From Flammula alnicola (taxonomy: Eukaryota; Basidiomycota; Agaricomycetes; Agaricales; Strophariaceae): DNA of 26,776 bases. The notes below the pieces were generated by a model that saw only the letters and a list, made by a program, of their open reading frames with translations, searched no databases and was not told the DNA's origin. The position numbers and the translations under genes were made by a program. Where the stretch lies: NCBI GenBank assembly GCA_015499995.1, contig JADNRV010000526.1, forward strand, positions 1 to 26,776, written 5' to 3'. This document shows, piece by piece, positions 1-10,602 of this stretch. Each line of letters opens with the position of its first letter. Positions within the stretch are counted from its first letter, which is position 1.

Positions 1-147
1 CACTTATATACTTATGAAGGTAGACTTGGGTACCTCCGCAGGAGGTGAGATCAAGACAACCTATAATCCGATTATTCGCATTTGGTGAGAAGAAAGTCCT
101 GTGGGTACGTTATCAGAAGACATGTCAAAGAACATAGTAGGGAGATA
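1..147. other. 3' flank of the MAPKK gene
   Basis: Sequence downstream of the kinase stop codon (minus strand). It is AT-rich and I see no gene in it. Confidence 0.5.
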
Positions 148-1934
148 TCATACTGACAAAAATAAAGGTAGGTAATCTCTAGAATGTGCTTGCCCATTCT
201 TCCAGGTTGACCGTTGAGTACGGGCTTGTTCTATCCATGCATCGTTCTGAAAACGGTAAGAAACCAAAAAGTCAGAAAGAGAGAAAGGAAAGTAAGCTGA
301 AAAGTAGTAACGCACCAGTAAGTCTTTCGGTGTCTTCCTGCTCTCAGGATCCTTCAATAGACAGCTATCTATAAATATCTCCGCCTCCTTCGGGAATCGT
401 CCTTCGGGCGTTAGCCGTGGCGCAGGCTCGTTCACGATATGCTGCAGCAGCTCCAGAATACTCATCGTCATTCCACCGCCCTGCAGACTGACACCCTTGC
501 TCTTTCGCTTGTCCTTCTTCGGTGTGTTTCTTTTAATACGCGCTGGTGGGAGCCCAGAGAGCGATATGGAGCCGGGTCGCGCAGGTGACAGCGTGCCTTC
601 GTAATCCGAGTCAGAGTCATCAGACGTCGACTCCGAGAAGGGGAAGCGGCCGAGGGCGAGCTCGATTAGCGAGATGCCGAGCGACCACACATCTGATTTG
701 ACAGTATATTGGGCCCCTTGTATTCGTTCAGGCTGTCGAACAGAAATGATCAAAGGCGCAACGGGGTATCAAAGGTGTGTGTGTAAATGAGGCATAGCTT
801 GTCAGCTTGAGAAAATGGCGTCGCAGAGTAGCAATTACGCACGCTCATATATGTCGAAGTGCCCACGAATGTGTCCGCAATCGAATTTATAAGTTCTCCC
901 GACACGCCGAAATCACAAATTTTGATCTCTCCTCGCGAGTTGAATAGGATGTTCGAAGGTTTGATATCTGTGGAAAGATTGGTAACGAGGTGAGCGAAGG
1001 GAAAATCGTTATGACGACACAAGTCCAAGGCCTGTGCGAGGTCGGACCATCACGTGATGGCGTTCGTAGAGAAATGATATGAATCGGAAAATTTGGGCTG
1101 ACCTCGATGAATAATGCGGTGGACATCATACAAATATGTCAAACCTTCCAGCACCGCCAATGCTACCTGGCCGACGACGTCGATGTCGATGGGCCCAATC
1201 TTCTTGTAAATGCCATCAAGAGAGCCTTTATCCGAGAATTCCATGCAGATGCAGATGTTGGGATCGGCGAGGAAGGCTCCATAGAAGGATATGATATACT
1301 TGGAGTGGCAGTCGTGCATGATTTGAAGCTCGCGCAGAATTTGTTTCCGCACAGAAGGTTTTGCATCGATCAGAACGATCTAAGAAACGAGAACCGGTTA
1401 GACCTGGAACTGGGAAAGGCTTGGTACAAAACCCAGAGCAACGAAACCCGCCTTTTTAGCCATGATAGTCTTCGTCGGGATGTGTTCGACCTTCTTTACA
1501 CTCCCACCATTCCCTTGTCCGAGCTCCTGCAGGTCTTTCAAGTCTTCGTTCTTCAAATCGAATTTGATTTCTGCGTTCATGTCCAGGTTTGCGAGGGTAG
1601 TTGACAAGGTGGCATGATAGGTATTTCTCCGGACAGCCGTAGATGCAGAATGGGGTGCAGTACTTGCACCACTGGCGACCGTCAGCATATTGCCGTCCTG
1701 TTCTACTGCAGAGACGGCTCCGCTTGAATTGGGGATTTTAGGCGCTTTGATGATCATTGGAGGTGGTCGCTTCTTCCTCTCGACAGGAGCAGAAGCAGCG
1801 GGTGCCACTGGGACAGGAGCCTGGCGGATAGCTACTGGGTCAGGGTCCCTCGCTGTCGCTGGTGCAGACTCTGACACGGCAAGCTGCAGAGCCTTGAAGT
1901 TCCTCTTCTTACGGATAGGAGTCGCCATCGCCAT
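148..1934 (-). CDS. STE7: MAP kinase kinase, Ste7/Fuz7 type (5 exons, 466 aa)
   Basis: Dual-specificity kinase expected to phosphorylate the mating/filamentation MAPK in the cytoplasm. Exons on the minus strand: 1934-1452, 1379-1103, 967-843, 732-316, 246-148; the joined frame stays open. Visible kinase motifs: glycine-rich loop GQGNGGSV, the VAIK-type lysine in MAKK at the end of exon 1, HRDIKPSN catalytic loop split by intron 2, DFGVSGE, and the activation segment [18 protein letters not shown], whose Ser and Thr are the usual MAPKKK targets in this subfamily. [13 protein letters not shown] follows. About 60 residues of acidic, basic and Ser/Pro-rich sequence are inserted before the C-lobe segment [16 protein letters not shown], as is common in basidiomycete Ste7 proteins. 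The N-terminus carries a basic-hydrophobic stretch resembling a MAPK docking site. Intron 1 needs a GC donor. Start is the first ATG of the frame. The family is certain; the Ste7 rather than Pbs2 or Mkk1 assignment rests on the activation-loop wording. Confidence 0.9.
1380..1451 (-). other. Probable GC-AG intron in the MAPKK gene (intron 1)
   Basis: Exon 1 ends AAAAAG at the conserved MAKK and exon 2 starts [12 protein letters not shown]. The intron then begins GCGGGT. In-phase GT donors lie 9 or 24 bases further on but would insert residues into the conserved strand. Confidence 0.6.
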
Positions 1935-3767
1935 GATGAAAGGAGGGAATCAGGCTGGTGTTCTAGAGCCCTGTATATAAAAAGGACAAAAGGGTATACA
2001 GGGGGGGACGGGGAAGATGAAGAGAGTGGGTCAGCCGGCGGTGGACGAGGATGAGAAGAAGAAGGTCAAGTGCAGATTGTGTAGATAATATATTATTTAC
2101 GGATCTGAACCAAGAGGCACGTGGTTGCAAAGATCGCCGCGCCAAGCTCAATGGGATTGGCCACCTCGGGCGTCACTAACTTACACCACTCACCGTCGTC
2201 GAGTTTCACCGTCTCAACACTCCAGCACCCGTCGCTTTGTTATGCGCACCGTCGGACCAATTTCTTTCTCATGTCAGGCTCAATGTTTCTTCTGACGTGC
2301 TGTTCACACTCGTGTTTGAACCTGACCTCGGCCCTGGTGGTCTTCAATGTTCAACTGCAGTCAGCATGGGTCATCCTGAGGCAGAGCAGACTTCAACGTT
2401 TGATTAATGATTAACTGATTGGCCCGGTCATTGTATCTCTTCTGCTGGGCTAGATACACCTTACCGACGTATCCGAAAGGCGCAACCAGCCTCAACTCAC
2501 TGTCTCATCAGCATCTGTGATGCACCTGGCACTGAGCCTACGCCACCTCCTCTTATCACATCCAGAGCTAAATCGCTGATGTTTTTGGCTGCAATCTATC
2601 TATGTTCTTCCTAAAAACCAGATTCGCAGAAGTACACGAGTAAAGTAAGCATTTGGTTTTGATTGACTTGATACATTGAACAGAAACTTACATACACATA
2701 GATACCTCTTAACACGCGACTCTCCACGGGAGCTTCATTATAGGTTGATATTAATGGGCCTTAGAAACGCAAGTCCGAAGGACCCAGAAGGTCCACAACT
2801 GGCGATGTCTTTAGAAAAAGCGGCATAAAGTCTGTATTTTTTGTCACAACAAAATCTGCTTCGGTAAGTTGCGATGGGTGTTATTTTTGATCAAGAACGC
2901 GCGCAAGACAGGTATGGACAGCGGCCATGCCCAGCGCAGTACTCCTGCCTTTTTTCTTCTCTCAATTCAGTTGCCGATATTTAGAAGTTGGACATGAAGC
3001 GTAATGTTCAAACTTCCTGCAGCTGCAATCTGACTGGCTGTCGAGATTAAAGGGGGCTCGCTCCCGAAGTAGAATTTTACTAGGCCCCGGGAAGCTTCTA
3101 TACAGTCTTGATCACGGAAATGGCTTCAAATCCGCAATCTTTTTTTGGAAAAAATGCCAGGTGGTACAGGGGTTGCATCTGACTCAAAAATCAACCTCAG
3201 AATTTGTTTCCAAATCATGCCCTCAAATCCGCAAAGTGGGAGTCTTGACTTTGTAGGAGCTTCCCGGCTATTTTACTCCGTCGCTATGGGTAATTCAGTT
3301 CCAATAACATCCCTTCACTTTCTAATCAACATATCATGTCTTGATTCAATGAAGGAAAAGGATGCCATTGGAGCCGACACCTTCAACCGAAAGGGTGTTA
3401 AGCCCGTTCAACTCCGAGAGCACCGACGTTGGTCATAAGGAGATGTCGGTCCTCGCACCAAATAAAGGTTTACCCTAGTTCATTTAACCCATTGTCTTGG
3501 GCGCTCCGTTGTCTCCGAAAGAAGGTTTGCATTGACAAACTCAAATGCAAATCATCGATTATCATAATTCGTAAAGGTGGACGTACAGCTATGTACAATA
3601 CAGACAAGTGGGACAAGATATAAAAATAAGAACAAAGTCTGTCATCACAAGGCGTCGATAAAATCATGGCGTGTCATATCCATCATAACAAGGTCGTCAA
3701 GATTCATCTGCGAGAAACTATTAGGAGGTATCCAGAGGTATGGTACGGGCGTTCATGATATTCAGAC
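1935..3767. other. Intergenic region, no supported gene (1.8 kb)
   Basis: Lies between the start of the MAPKK gene and the stop of the DUF2235 gene, both on the minus strand, so it should hold the MAPKK promoter. All open frames are short, lack recognisable motifs, and could not be joined by plausible introns. A short minus-strand stretch ending near 2090 reads as DGEWCKLVTPEVANPIEL before a stop, but an in-frame stop lies just upstream and no start could be found. A TATATA run lies about 40 bp upstream of the MAPKK ATG near 1974-1980, too close to be a convincing TATA box. Confidence 0.5.
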
Positions 3768-5613
3768 TTATTGGAGGTAGATCTCGGTGCCAGCCTTCCA
3801 CCTGGCTTTCGGCGTATACTTGAGCGGCGAGGCGATGCGCTTTTGGACGCTGACGTGAAAGTTGGGTTGTGGGTCCACAATCTCCCTTCCCCGGCCTAAA
3901 TGGATACTACCAACAGCCGATGACAATCAGTACTGATCCACATGCGAATAAGCACAACAAACGACCTACCCCCATTTACGCTGCCAAACGCCCTTCGCAT
4001 CCTGCCACGAAAACTGCATGGGGAGGACTTCGAGAATCCACCAGAGCGGGTTGAGCTTCAACTCGTCATGCAGCGGCTCGAGCGCATCCGTCATGTCCAA
4101 GTCGATCTGGTCAGTCGTCGGCTCAGCATCCAGGCTGATGTTCGCGCGTTCGAGCGCAATAGGGTCAAACTTGATGCCACAGCCGGATGCTACGACTTCG
4201 CGGATCATCCACCGCAGGCTGATGTTCGACAGGCTGTTGACGGTGTCGTTTGACACTGCACCTCCTCCGACGTCTAAGAGGCCCGCTGGGTCAGCGTGTA
4301 AAATTATAGATAGCCGAGGGCGAAATGCGTACCGCTATGACACCCAGAGAACCACACCTCAAGGACGTCATCAGGGACCCCGTCTTCTGTCAACTCAGGC
4401 ACGATGGCTTTGCCAGTCTTCTTGATTCTCGCCGTCTCGCCGAGCCCGAAAAATCCCCATCGTTTCTTCTTTCTCTTGCCGGCTACTTCGTCGGATGTCG
4501 ACGACGAGGCCATCGATGGGACAGGACTGCCATCCTCTGGATCATACTTCGCAGCCGATTCATTGGGCGAAGGTCGATGGTAGTTGTTAGGCATAAATCT
4601 GACACGGTGCTATTGCACGTTAATTAATTGAGGGGGTCATCTTTTGGTGATTGCAGGGATACTCACTTCGTCAAGGGAGAGGGCGTGGCGGAATGTCTTG
4701 ATAGAGCTATTCGAGTTGGTGAATGGCAACGTACGACCCGTGATAACTCCGACGCTGACCACAGTCTCCCTGAGCTAACTTTAGTGATTGCAAAGGAAAA
4801 CATACACCTCGGACGAACCAGACACCCATAAATTCGATGTTGACGGATTGACAGTAAGTTTGCTTGAAACCGGCGCAAAGCTGAAGTCCCGCAGCGTCGG
4901 TCCGCTTATACATCCTATAGGCGAAGGGGACTTGCGCTTCGTTGTCTCGAGGGAGAAGGCCAACCTTGTCGGTAGAGGTCAGCTTTTATAGGCCGGTTGA
5001 AGGATTTGTGGGTACCTTGTAAAGGAGTCCTCCTAATGCTCTTGCGGTATATGCGCCTCGAGAGAAACCTGATATTGGTAGTGTTAGCGCTGAGCACGGT
5101 GAAGGGTTGGGGGAGAGCACGAACCGAAGAGACATATCTTATCGCCGATGCAATAGTTCTGCATCAAGAACTTGTAACCATCCATAACATGCACGTCAAG
5201 ATACCTATTACGAGCTCAAACTGAACACATGATCCCGCCTAGTGAAGACAATAGCGTACCATGCAAAGGCTTCGTCGAGGATCTTTGCGCCCCATTCAAA
5301 AATCGGAGAAACCACGCCAGGGTCGAAAAAGGTGCCCACCCCAGCCTAGGCGCTCGCCTTTAGAGAGAGACTTGGGCTGCATGGATCGATTAGAACAGTA
5401 CCTGGTAATAACATAGCTGCTCATCCAAGTCCGCGTCCTTCTTCAAAAGTGAGAAGAACTTGACGACATTCGTATTCTGACGCATTGCCTAATTAGTGGT
5501 TGCGCATCAAGGAAGTAGAAAGAAGCCCTTACATCGGCGTCATACTCGTTAGATGTGCCATCAAAGCACAAGACAAGTGTGCGCGATTTGAAGCCTTTAT
5601 CAGATTCCGCCAT
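3768..5613 (-). CDS. DUF2235 alpha/beta-hydrolase domain protein (10 exons, about 444 aa)
   Basis: Fungal member of DUF2235, the domain shared with the bacterial T6SS Tle1-type phospholipase effectors. Exons on the minus strand: 5613-5533, 5488-5402, 5345-5260, 5204-5125, 5068-5016, 4964-4819, 4769-4667, 4609-4333, 4273-3970, 3885-3768. All phases match. Visible in order: LVLCFDGTSNEYDAD near residue 13, NTNVVKFFSLLKKD, CYYQAGVGTFFDPGVV, then the nucleophile elbow GFSRGAYTARALGG (GxSxG serine), the FMGVWETVVSVG segment, SLDEHRVRFMPNNYHRP, and the conserved VWFSGCHSDVGGGA, which supplies the likely catalytic aspartate. The tail NFHVSVQKR fits the family C-terminus. The last intron is uncertain: a GGAAG acceptor at 3886 keeps frame, whereas the more usual TTTAG site at 3896 does not. 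Fungal members are poorly characterised; substrate unknown. No signal peptide or membrane segment is evident, so it is probably cytosolic. Confidence 0.88.
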
Positions 5614-6872
5614 TGGCGATGAACGACTAATTAATGCAAGAAGGTAAGAAGGTAAGAGGGGAAAGAGAGAGAGAAAGGAAAGGAACAAGAGTGGTGGGCA
5701 TCCAAGCTATATTTGTACTTTTAAGCGTGGGTGCTATTCTCGTCAAGAAGGCCAGTTGCAATGAATGCTATGGACACCAGAACAACCAGAACAGTCCGCA
5801 GTATGAATGACTCGCCAAAACATCACAAGGCATCATCGACATCTGCCTTTCTCGCTGAGCGATCTTCCTTGACATCGCCTACTGAGGCTCTACTAGGCCT
5901 TGGAGATTATTTTAGCAGCATAACTCCGAACAACGTGCATGCAGTCGCGTTGTTGCAACACTCGTGGTAGCCAAGGCTCTACTATCATGTGACAATCCTA
6001 ATCAAGGCGGTCTAAGAGTTGGTCCTGTGCCCACTGTTCGGAGCATGTAATACGCGTATAGGCCATCGGGAGCGCGTATCAAGAGACGATGAAGCATGAC
6101 GTAGTAGCAGAGAACTATTTCATCAAAAGCAGCCGGTTTTACTGGTCAGATGCCCTAGTTTTTCAGCCGGAACGAGGCCTGAGTTGTCCGACTGCAGAAA
6201 TTTAAGAGAGCCATGGATCACATTCATAGCTCCGATAAGCAGTATGCTATCATCTGGAGCACTCCTCGTTAGATTTTCCTGTCATATTTACAGGACGTCA
6301 CCGTTAAATGGTCATGAATTTAAATAACTCAGAAATAGCCATGAAAAACACACCTTATCGTCATCTAACGGAGCCTAACACATTATCAGAAGGTCCGTGC
6401 TTCCTTTAGAAACCTATTGTAGCGGCTCTAGAGAACGTTCGCACAACCATGACTCTGTAATGGAGCATTTCAAGAATACGACACCGTTCAAGTCAGAGCC
6501 TGAGAAGGTCAGAGAGACAAGACACGCATTGTGATACGTCAACTTCTAAAAATAATACGGGCAAACACGTTCTTGAAATCGCGGGCCGGTATAGGCCAGT
6601 ATCCGCCGCACATAAGAATTTCGAGGAAACTCACTGAAGGAAACTTTGCCCCAAAATTACGCAGGTAATCGGCTTGTACATTTGAAGCTCAAGGTGGTAC
6701 TTTACAACTGAAGATGTCAAAAATTAAGAAGAAATCTCTACTAATTCAACTGACATACTAGTATGATACTACTAAGTAGGAGTTTGAAACTTAGCGAATC
6801 ATCTCAATGAAGTACAAGTACATCGCAAGTAAATACAAGTCCGAACATCGGCAACATAACCCGATAATTTGC
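5614..6872. other. Intergenic region, no supported gene (1.26 kb)
   Basis: Holds the promoter of the DUF2235 gene on its left and the 3' flank of AMP deaminase on its right. Just upstream of the DUF2235 start, about 5635-5690, the minus strand is a long pyrimidine tract of CT repeats, a frequent feature of fungal core promoters. The rest is AT-rich with stops in all frames. A 10-bp palindrome ATACTAGTAT lies near 6755. Confidence 0.5.
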
Positions 6873-9800
6873 TCAAACATTTGACATCGCCTTCGCAGCC
6901 ACTACGTCAGGTGTAGGCAAGACGTTGCTACGAGCTGGAGGGCTTTGATTAACGATCACTGTTGTCGAAGTCTTGCCACCAATCATGTCAAGCTCGCCGA
7001 CCAAAGTCTGGTGTCGATAGGCCACTCGGATGTCAGGAACATTGGTCTGTCATTAAGAAAAGTCATTTGCGAAGTTCGGTGGGGCCTGACGCTAGATGAA
7101 TACGGACCTTGTTGATGTCATTTCCAGCAGCACCAGGCAAATACCATTCATTTCCCAGCCAATGACGCTTGATGTCCATTTCGAAGCCGCTTTGTTTAAC
7201 TGAATTGCGAGCAAGTTCGCCGAGTGAGCTCTGCGGTAGTTTGTAGATCTATGATGAGGTAGTGAGTGCCAGTATGTCAACGGGGATAAGAGAGGGAATT
7301 TACGTGGGCAGCGACGCTGTATTCCTCCAGCAGTGGTTCCTGAATCGCGATGAAAGCGTTTGACATAAATAAGACAACATCTATCCACGGGTTAGCTTAC
7401 CTTGGTAAAGTGGAACTGAAGTGGGTCGTCCGTGCTCAAGGAAACATTCAATCCTGTCTTGAAGAAATCGGGCAACGGATTTCTCTCGTATGTCAAGAAA
7501 AGAGCGTTGTTGCTCAAAGGACTCATCGCAATCCCGATTTGCTTAAGATAGAATAGGTATTGAAGAGCAGGTACTTTGCGCAGCAAGATTCCATGGGAAA
7601 TAGAGTGGGCTGTTAGGAAAGCGGAGGTGAGATGGTCTGTATCACCAGCTTCTCCGCAATGAGGGCGGAAAACGAATGTATCTAGGAAAGAGCACGACCA
7701 ACGTTATTTATTTTCCACATGAGGAGAATATTGACACCCACTGAAGCCCCGTATGCGCCTCCAGTTATTGAGGCTACCTATGTTCGCAAACATGTAATAT
7801 AGCCTGCAATCACTCGTTAGAATTACGTACTTCGCATGTCTGGACGTGCATATACGCACCAATAAGAATATGGAGGAGATTGTGGAAGATCCCATAATCT
7901 CGGATACGGGAACTTCTTGTGAATTCTCCTTTCGATTTTGGATTCATCATCCACGGTGTCGAAACCGACGACACGCTGCAAGAAGACGTGAAGTTCAGGG
8001 TGGCTTCGAGGGTCCTTCGTCACTTCGAACAATGGGCGGAAAACATCTAGCCGATTATATGTGCATCAGGAAAAGGCCCAGAAAGAAATAGAAAAACTTA
8101 CTAATGACAATGTCCTCAAACGTTCGGATGGACCCATTAGCCTTGTAGACTTCGTAAAGTCGAGGCACTTGGATAAGCCAACGAACGTTGTGAGAGTACA
8201 GCTTATTATTCACTATCCATTTTGCGAGCTTATCCCATTCATCGGGGCTGCGTCCGTAGATGCTCAATCGCCATTCAACGTTCTAGATCATGACGCTGTT
8301 AGCTTGCTGAATGTCAGAACAGAAATATGGCATACCTGGTACTTGCTCTGCTCCAGATCTGTCATCAGCTCTGAAAGACAGGAAACAGGGGATAAGCGTG
8401 TCGTCCGAGAGATAAGTTAAAAAGTCGATGGTTAGGAATGCTTGCCTTTCGTGAGTTCTGCCAAGTACCGTCCTTGGATGAAGTTATCGGTCTTCAAGAA
8501 TATCTCCCTTAAACGTGATTCCCCAATGGGATTGTACTTTAGGTTGAACTTGTCAAACCGATGGAATGAGTCTTGATGGGCATGCATATCGAGAGTATCG
8601 ATGGAAAGATCGTATGCAGTAAGCTTAAGCGATTCGAACACTTGCGACAGCGTCAACTCGTGGCCATCTCGGAAGATAACGACGTCCTGATTGACTGGCT
8701 TTTAGCCTCGTCAACCGAGAGACACGAGAGAGACGAACATTGGGACTGCGCTTCATCTTTGACTTGATGAATCGCAGGAGATGCTTTTGGTTCATGCTGC
8801 TTGAATGATGAACATGGGTATCGACTTTTCGAAGATTGTAGAAGTCACTGAAAGTGGCTTGAGCACGATAAAGAACTATTTCACGCTGAGGACAAACCGA
8901 TGCGGAACTTTCTGTGCGAAACATGAGAAAGATGAAAACTGGTAAAAATAAATAAATAAGAGAAACGTGCCTTCATGTCCGCTAACTCCTGGAACTCGTT
9001 TAGGAGACTGTACATGGTGAACTTGCTCGACAAGTACTTGAGCCTGCGGTATGCAAAGCTTTTTGTAGGCCCGTCAGAGATGACGCTCAGGACATATTCA
9101 AGGTCAACGAAATATTCCCTGATATCGGGTATTTCGAAGGCTGGCTTCTTCTCTTCTTCCTTGCCTGGAGGAGACGAGTGTACTTGTGAGAAAAGTACAA
9201 CGTAGAGTAAGGGCAACAGAACCTTTTGTATCATCGTACACCTGGAACACTCCTTTCACATCAACGCCGTATGACCATCCATCGTGTGCACCAGGAATGA
9301 CACATTCCTCGAAATTGAATTCATCGTCTCCGGCCTTCTTGGTGCCATCAGCGCTGATGACTTCTTTGTCCTTCCAATGCCAGTGTGGAGGCGGCGGGTT
9401 CGGATAGATATTCCAGGCCTTGAACGAGTTTTTTTGCGATTTCACACCGACGTTGATTGAGTGAATCGGAACATCAGGCCGTACGCCTGAGACGTCTGCG
9501 TAATCGTCACCCAAAGGTTCGAATTGACCATCGTAGTCGCGGGGGTCGTCTCCAAGGCGCTGACGCGACTTAAACATGTATTTGTCGCGCAATTCGAGGC
9601 ATTTCTGAAGGGACTTCAGAAGCTGGGCTTGCTCTGCGTTAATGATATACTCTGAGGTCAGGAACACATAGTCAGGAGAGCGTCCGCTGAAGCAAGTAAG
9701 ACATGGTAGGCGTACCTGTAGCATGAGCCTCTCCGGTAAGGTGCTTTTGCTTCTCCTCTTCCTCCTCCTCGTGAAAAACGTCCCCGAGCGCAGATCCCTG

Positions 9801-10105
9801 CAGAGAAACTGGCTTGAAACTACCCGCTTCAGAGTGGGCATCCGATCCTCTACGATGGGCCCAGTATTTCTCCTCGATCTATATGATGTTCAAATGAGAT
9901 ACATAATCTCGGCGCGCAACGTCCTAAGAAGGATGGTCACCTGCTTTAGACTCTTCTCTTCTGTATATCCGAAGAAACCGTCCTTGGACTCAGGTATGTG
10001 AAGTCCTCCGGAGGTGGAGTTAGACGTTGGGCTCGGGGAAGGATCCATGACGATTGGTATATGGTTTTCTGACTGGGACATGGTGGTTTCTGGCAAGGAT
10101 GCCAT
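6873..10105 (-). CDS. AMD1: AMP deaminase (15 exons, 803 aa)
   Basis: Converts AMP to IMP and ammonia in the cytosol, setting the balance between adenine and guanine nucleotides. Exons on the minus strand: 10105-9941, 9878-9716, 9651-9223, 9164-8971, 8911-8898, 8847-8739, 8686-8446, 8370-8336, 8282-8102, 8046-7860, 7803-7742, 7681-7401, 7339-7304, 7248-7108, 7046-6873. All phases agree and the 803 codons match the fungal family (about 800). Zinc-binding [19 protein letters not shown] lies in exon 6; [24 protein letters not shown] in exon 7; [10 protein letters not shown] and the deaminase signature [14 protein letters not shown] in exon 12. The N-terminal 55 residues are Ser/Pro-rich and probably disordered. 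Introns 4 (8912-8970) and 7 (8371-8445) have GC donors, and exon 5 is only 14 nt. No frame break was found, so the enzyme looks intact. Confidence 0.96.
8371..8445 (-). other. GC-AG intron in AMP deaminase (intron 7)
   Basis: Exon ends ACGAAAG, intron begins GCAAGC, acceptor TTTCAG. The join yields [14 protein letters not shown], the expected family sequence. An in-frame TAA follows before any GT. Confidence 0.85.
8912..8970 (-). other. GC-AG intron in AMP deaminase (intron 4)
   Basis: Exon ends ATGAAG, intron begins GCACGT. The GT four bases in would shift phase; only the GC donor gives ADMKKVPHRDFYN. Confidence 0.75.
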
Positions 10106-10602
10106 ATATTTTACATGCTTGTCGATTGAGAACCCGCATGTAGCCGGACGATGGCAAACGATAAGAACGAGTCAGAATGGCTCATCAATCCGCGGGAAAT
10201 TGTTGACAACATCAAGTTATTCCTGGCAAGGGCCAAGAACAAAAATCTTTTGGCTGATCCTTCAACAATAGATAAGTACACAGTACTTGTAAATAGTGCA
10301 TTATTGTAGAACTGGTACAACAAATTTTTCTTGCTTCGAAAACACTCCGGTTATGTAGATAAAAATATTTTACAAAGATTCAAATATTCGCCCTCTAAGG
10401 TGCAATATAACAGATAATCGTTCTATACGTACGGCAAGGGGCTTATAGAGAAAAGAACATCCAGGTATTGCGGTGTACTGGATGGATTAGGCAAAATGCC
10501 TCCGGATTCACTACAAATCACCAAAGAAAGGATCCAGGAGAGCCTCATCAGAGTTCTATCCGATTTCTTCGAAGGTTGGGGAGGACACTGCTTCTTGTTA
10601 AG
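10106..10602. other. Intergenic region between ORC6 and AMP deaminase
   Basis: About 500 bp carrying the 3' flank of the ORC6-like gene and the promoter of AMP deaminase, both on the minus strand. AT-rich; I see no gene or clear motif. Confidence 0.5.

Noticed and set aside
2121..2414. Open frames upstream of the MAPKK gene
   Set aside because: Short, no motif, no supported start or intron; treated as promoter sequence.
9652..9715. A 29-nt intron with wrong phase in AMP deaminase
   Set aside because: The later acceptor GACCTCAG gives a normal 64-nt intron and perfect phase into [10 protein letters not shown].
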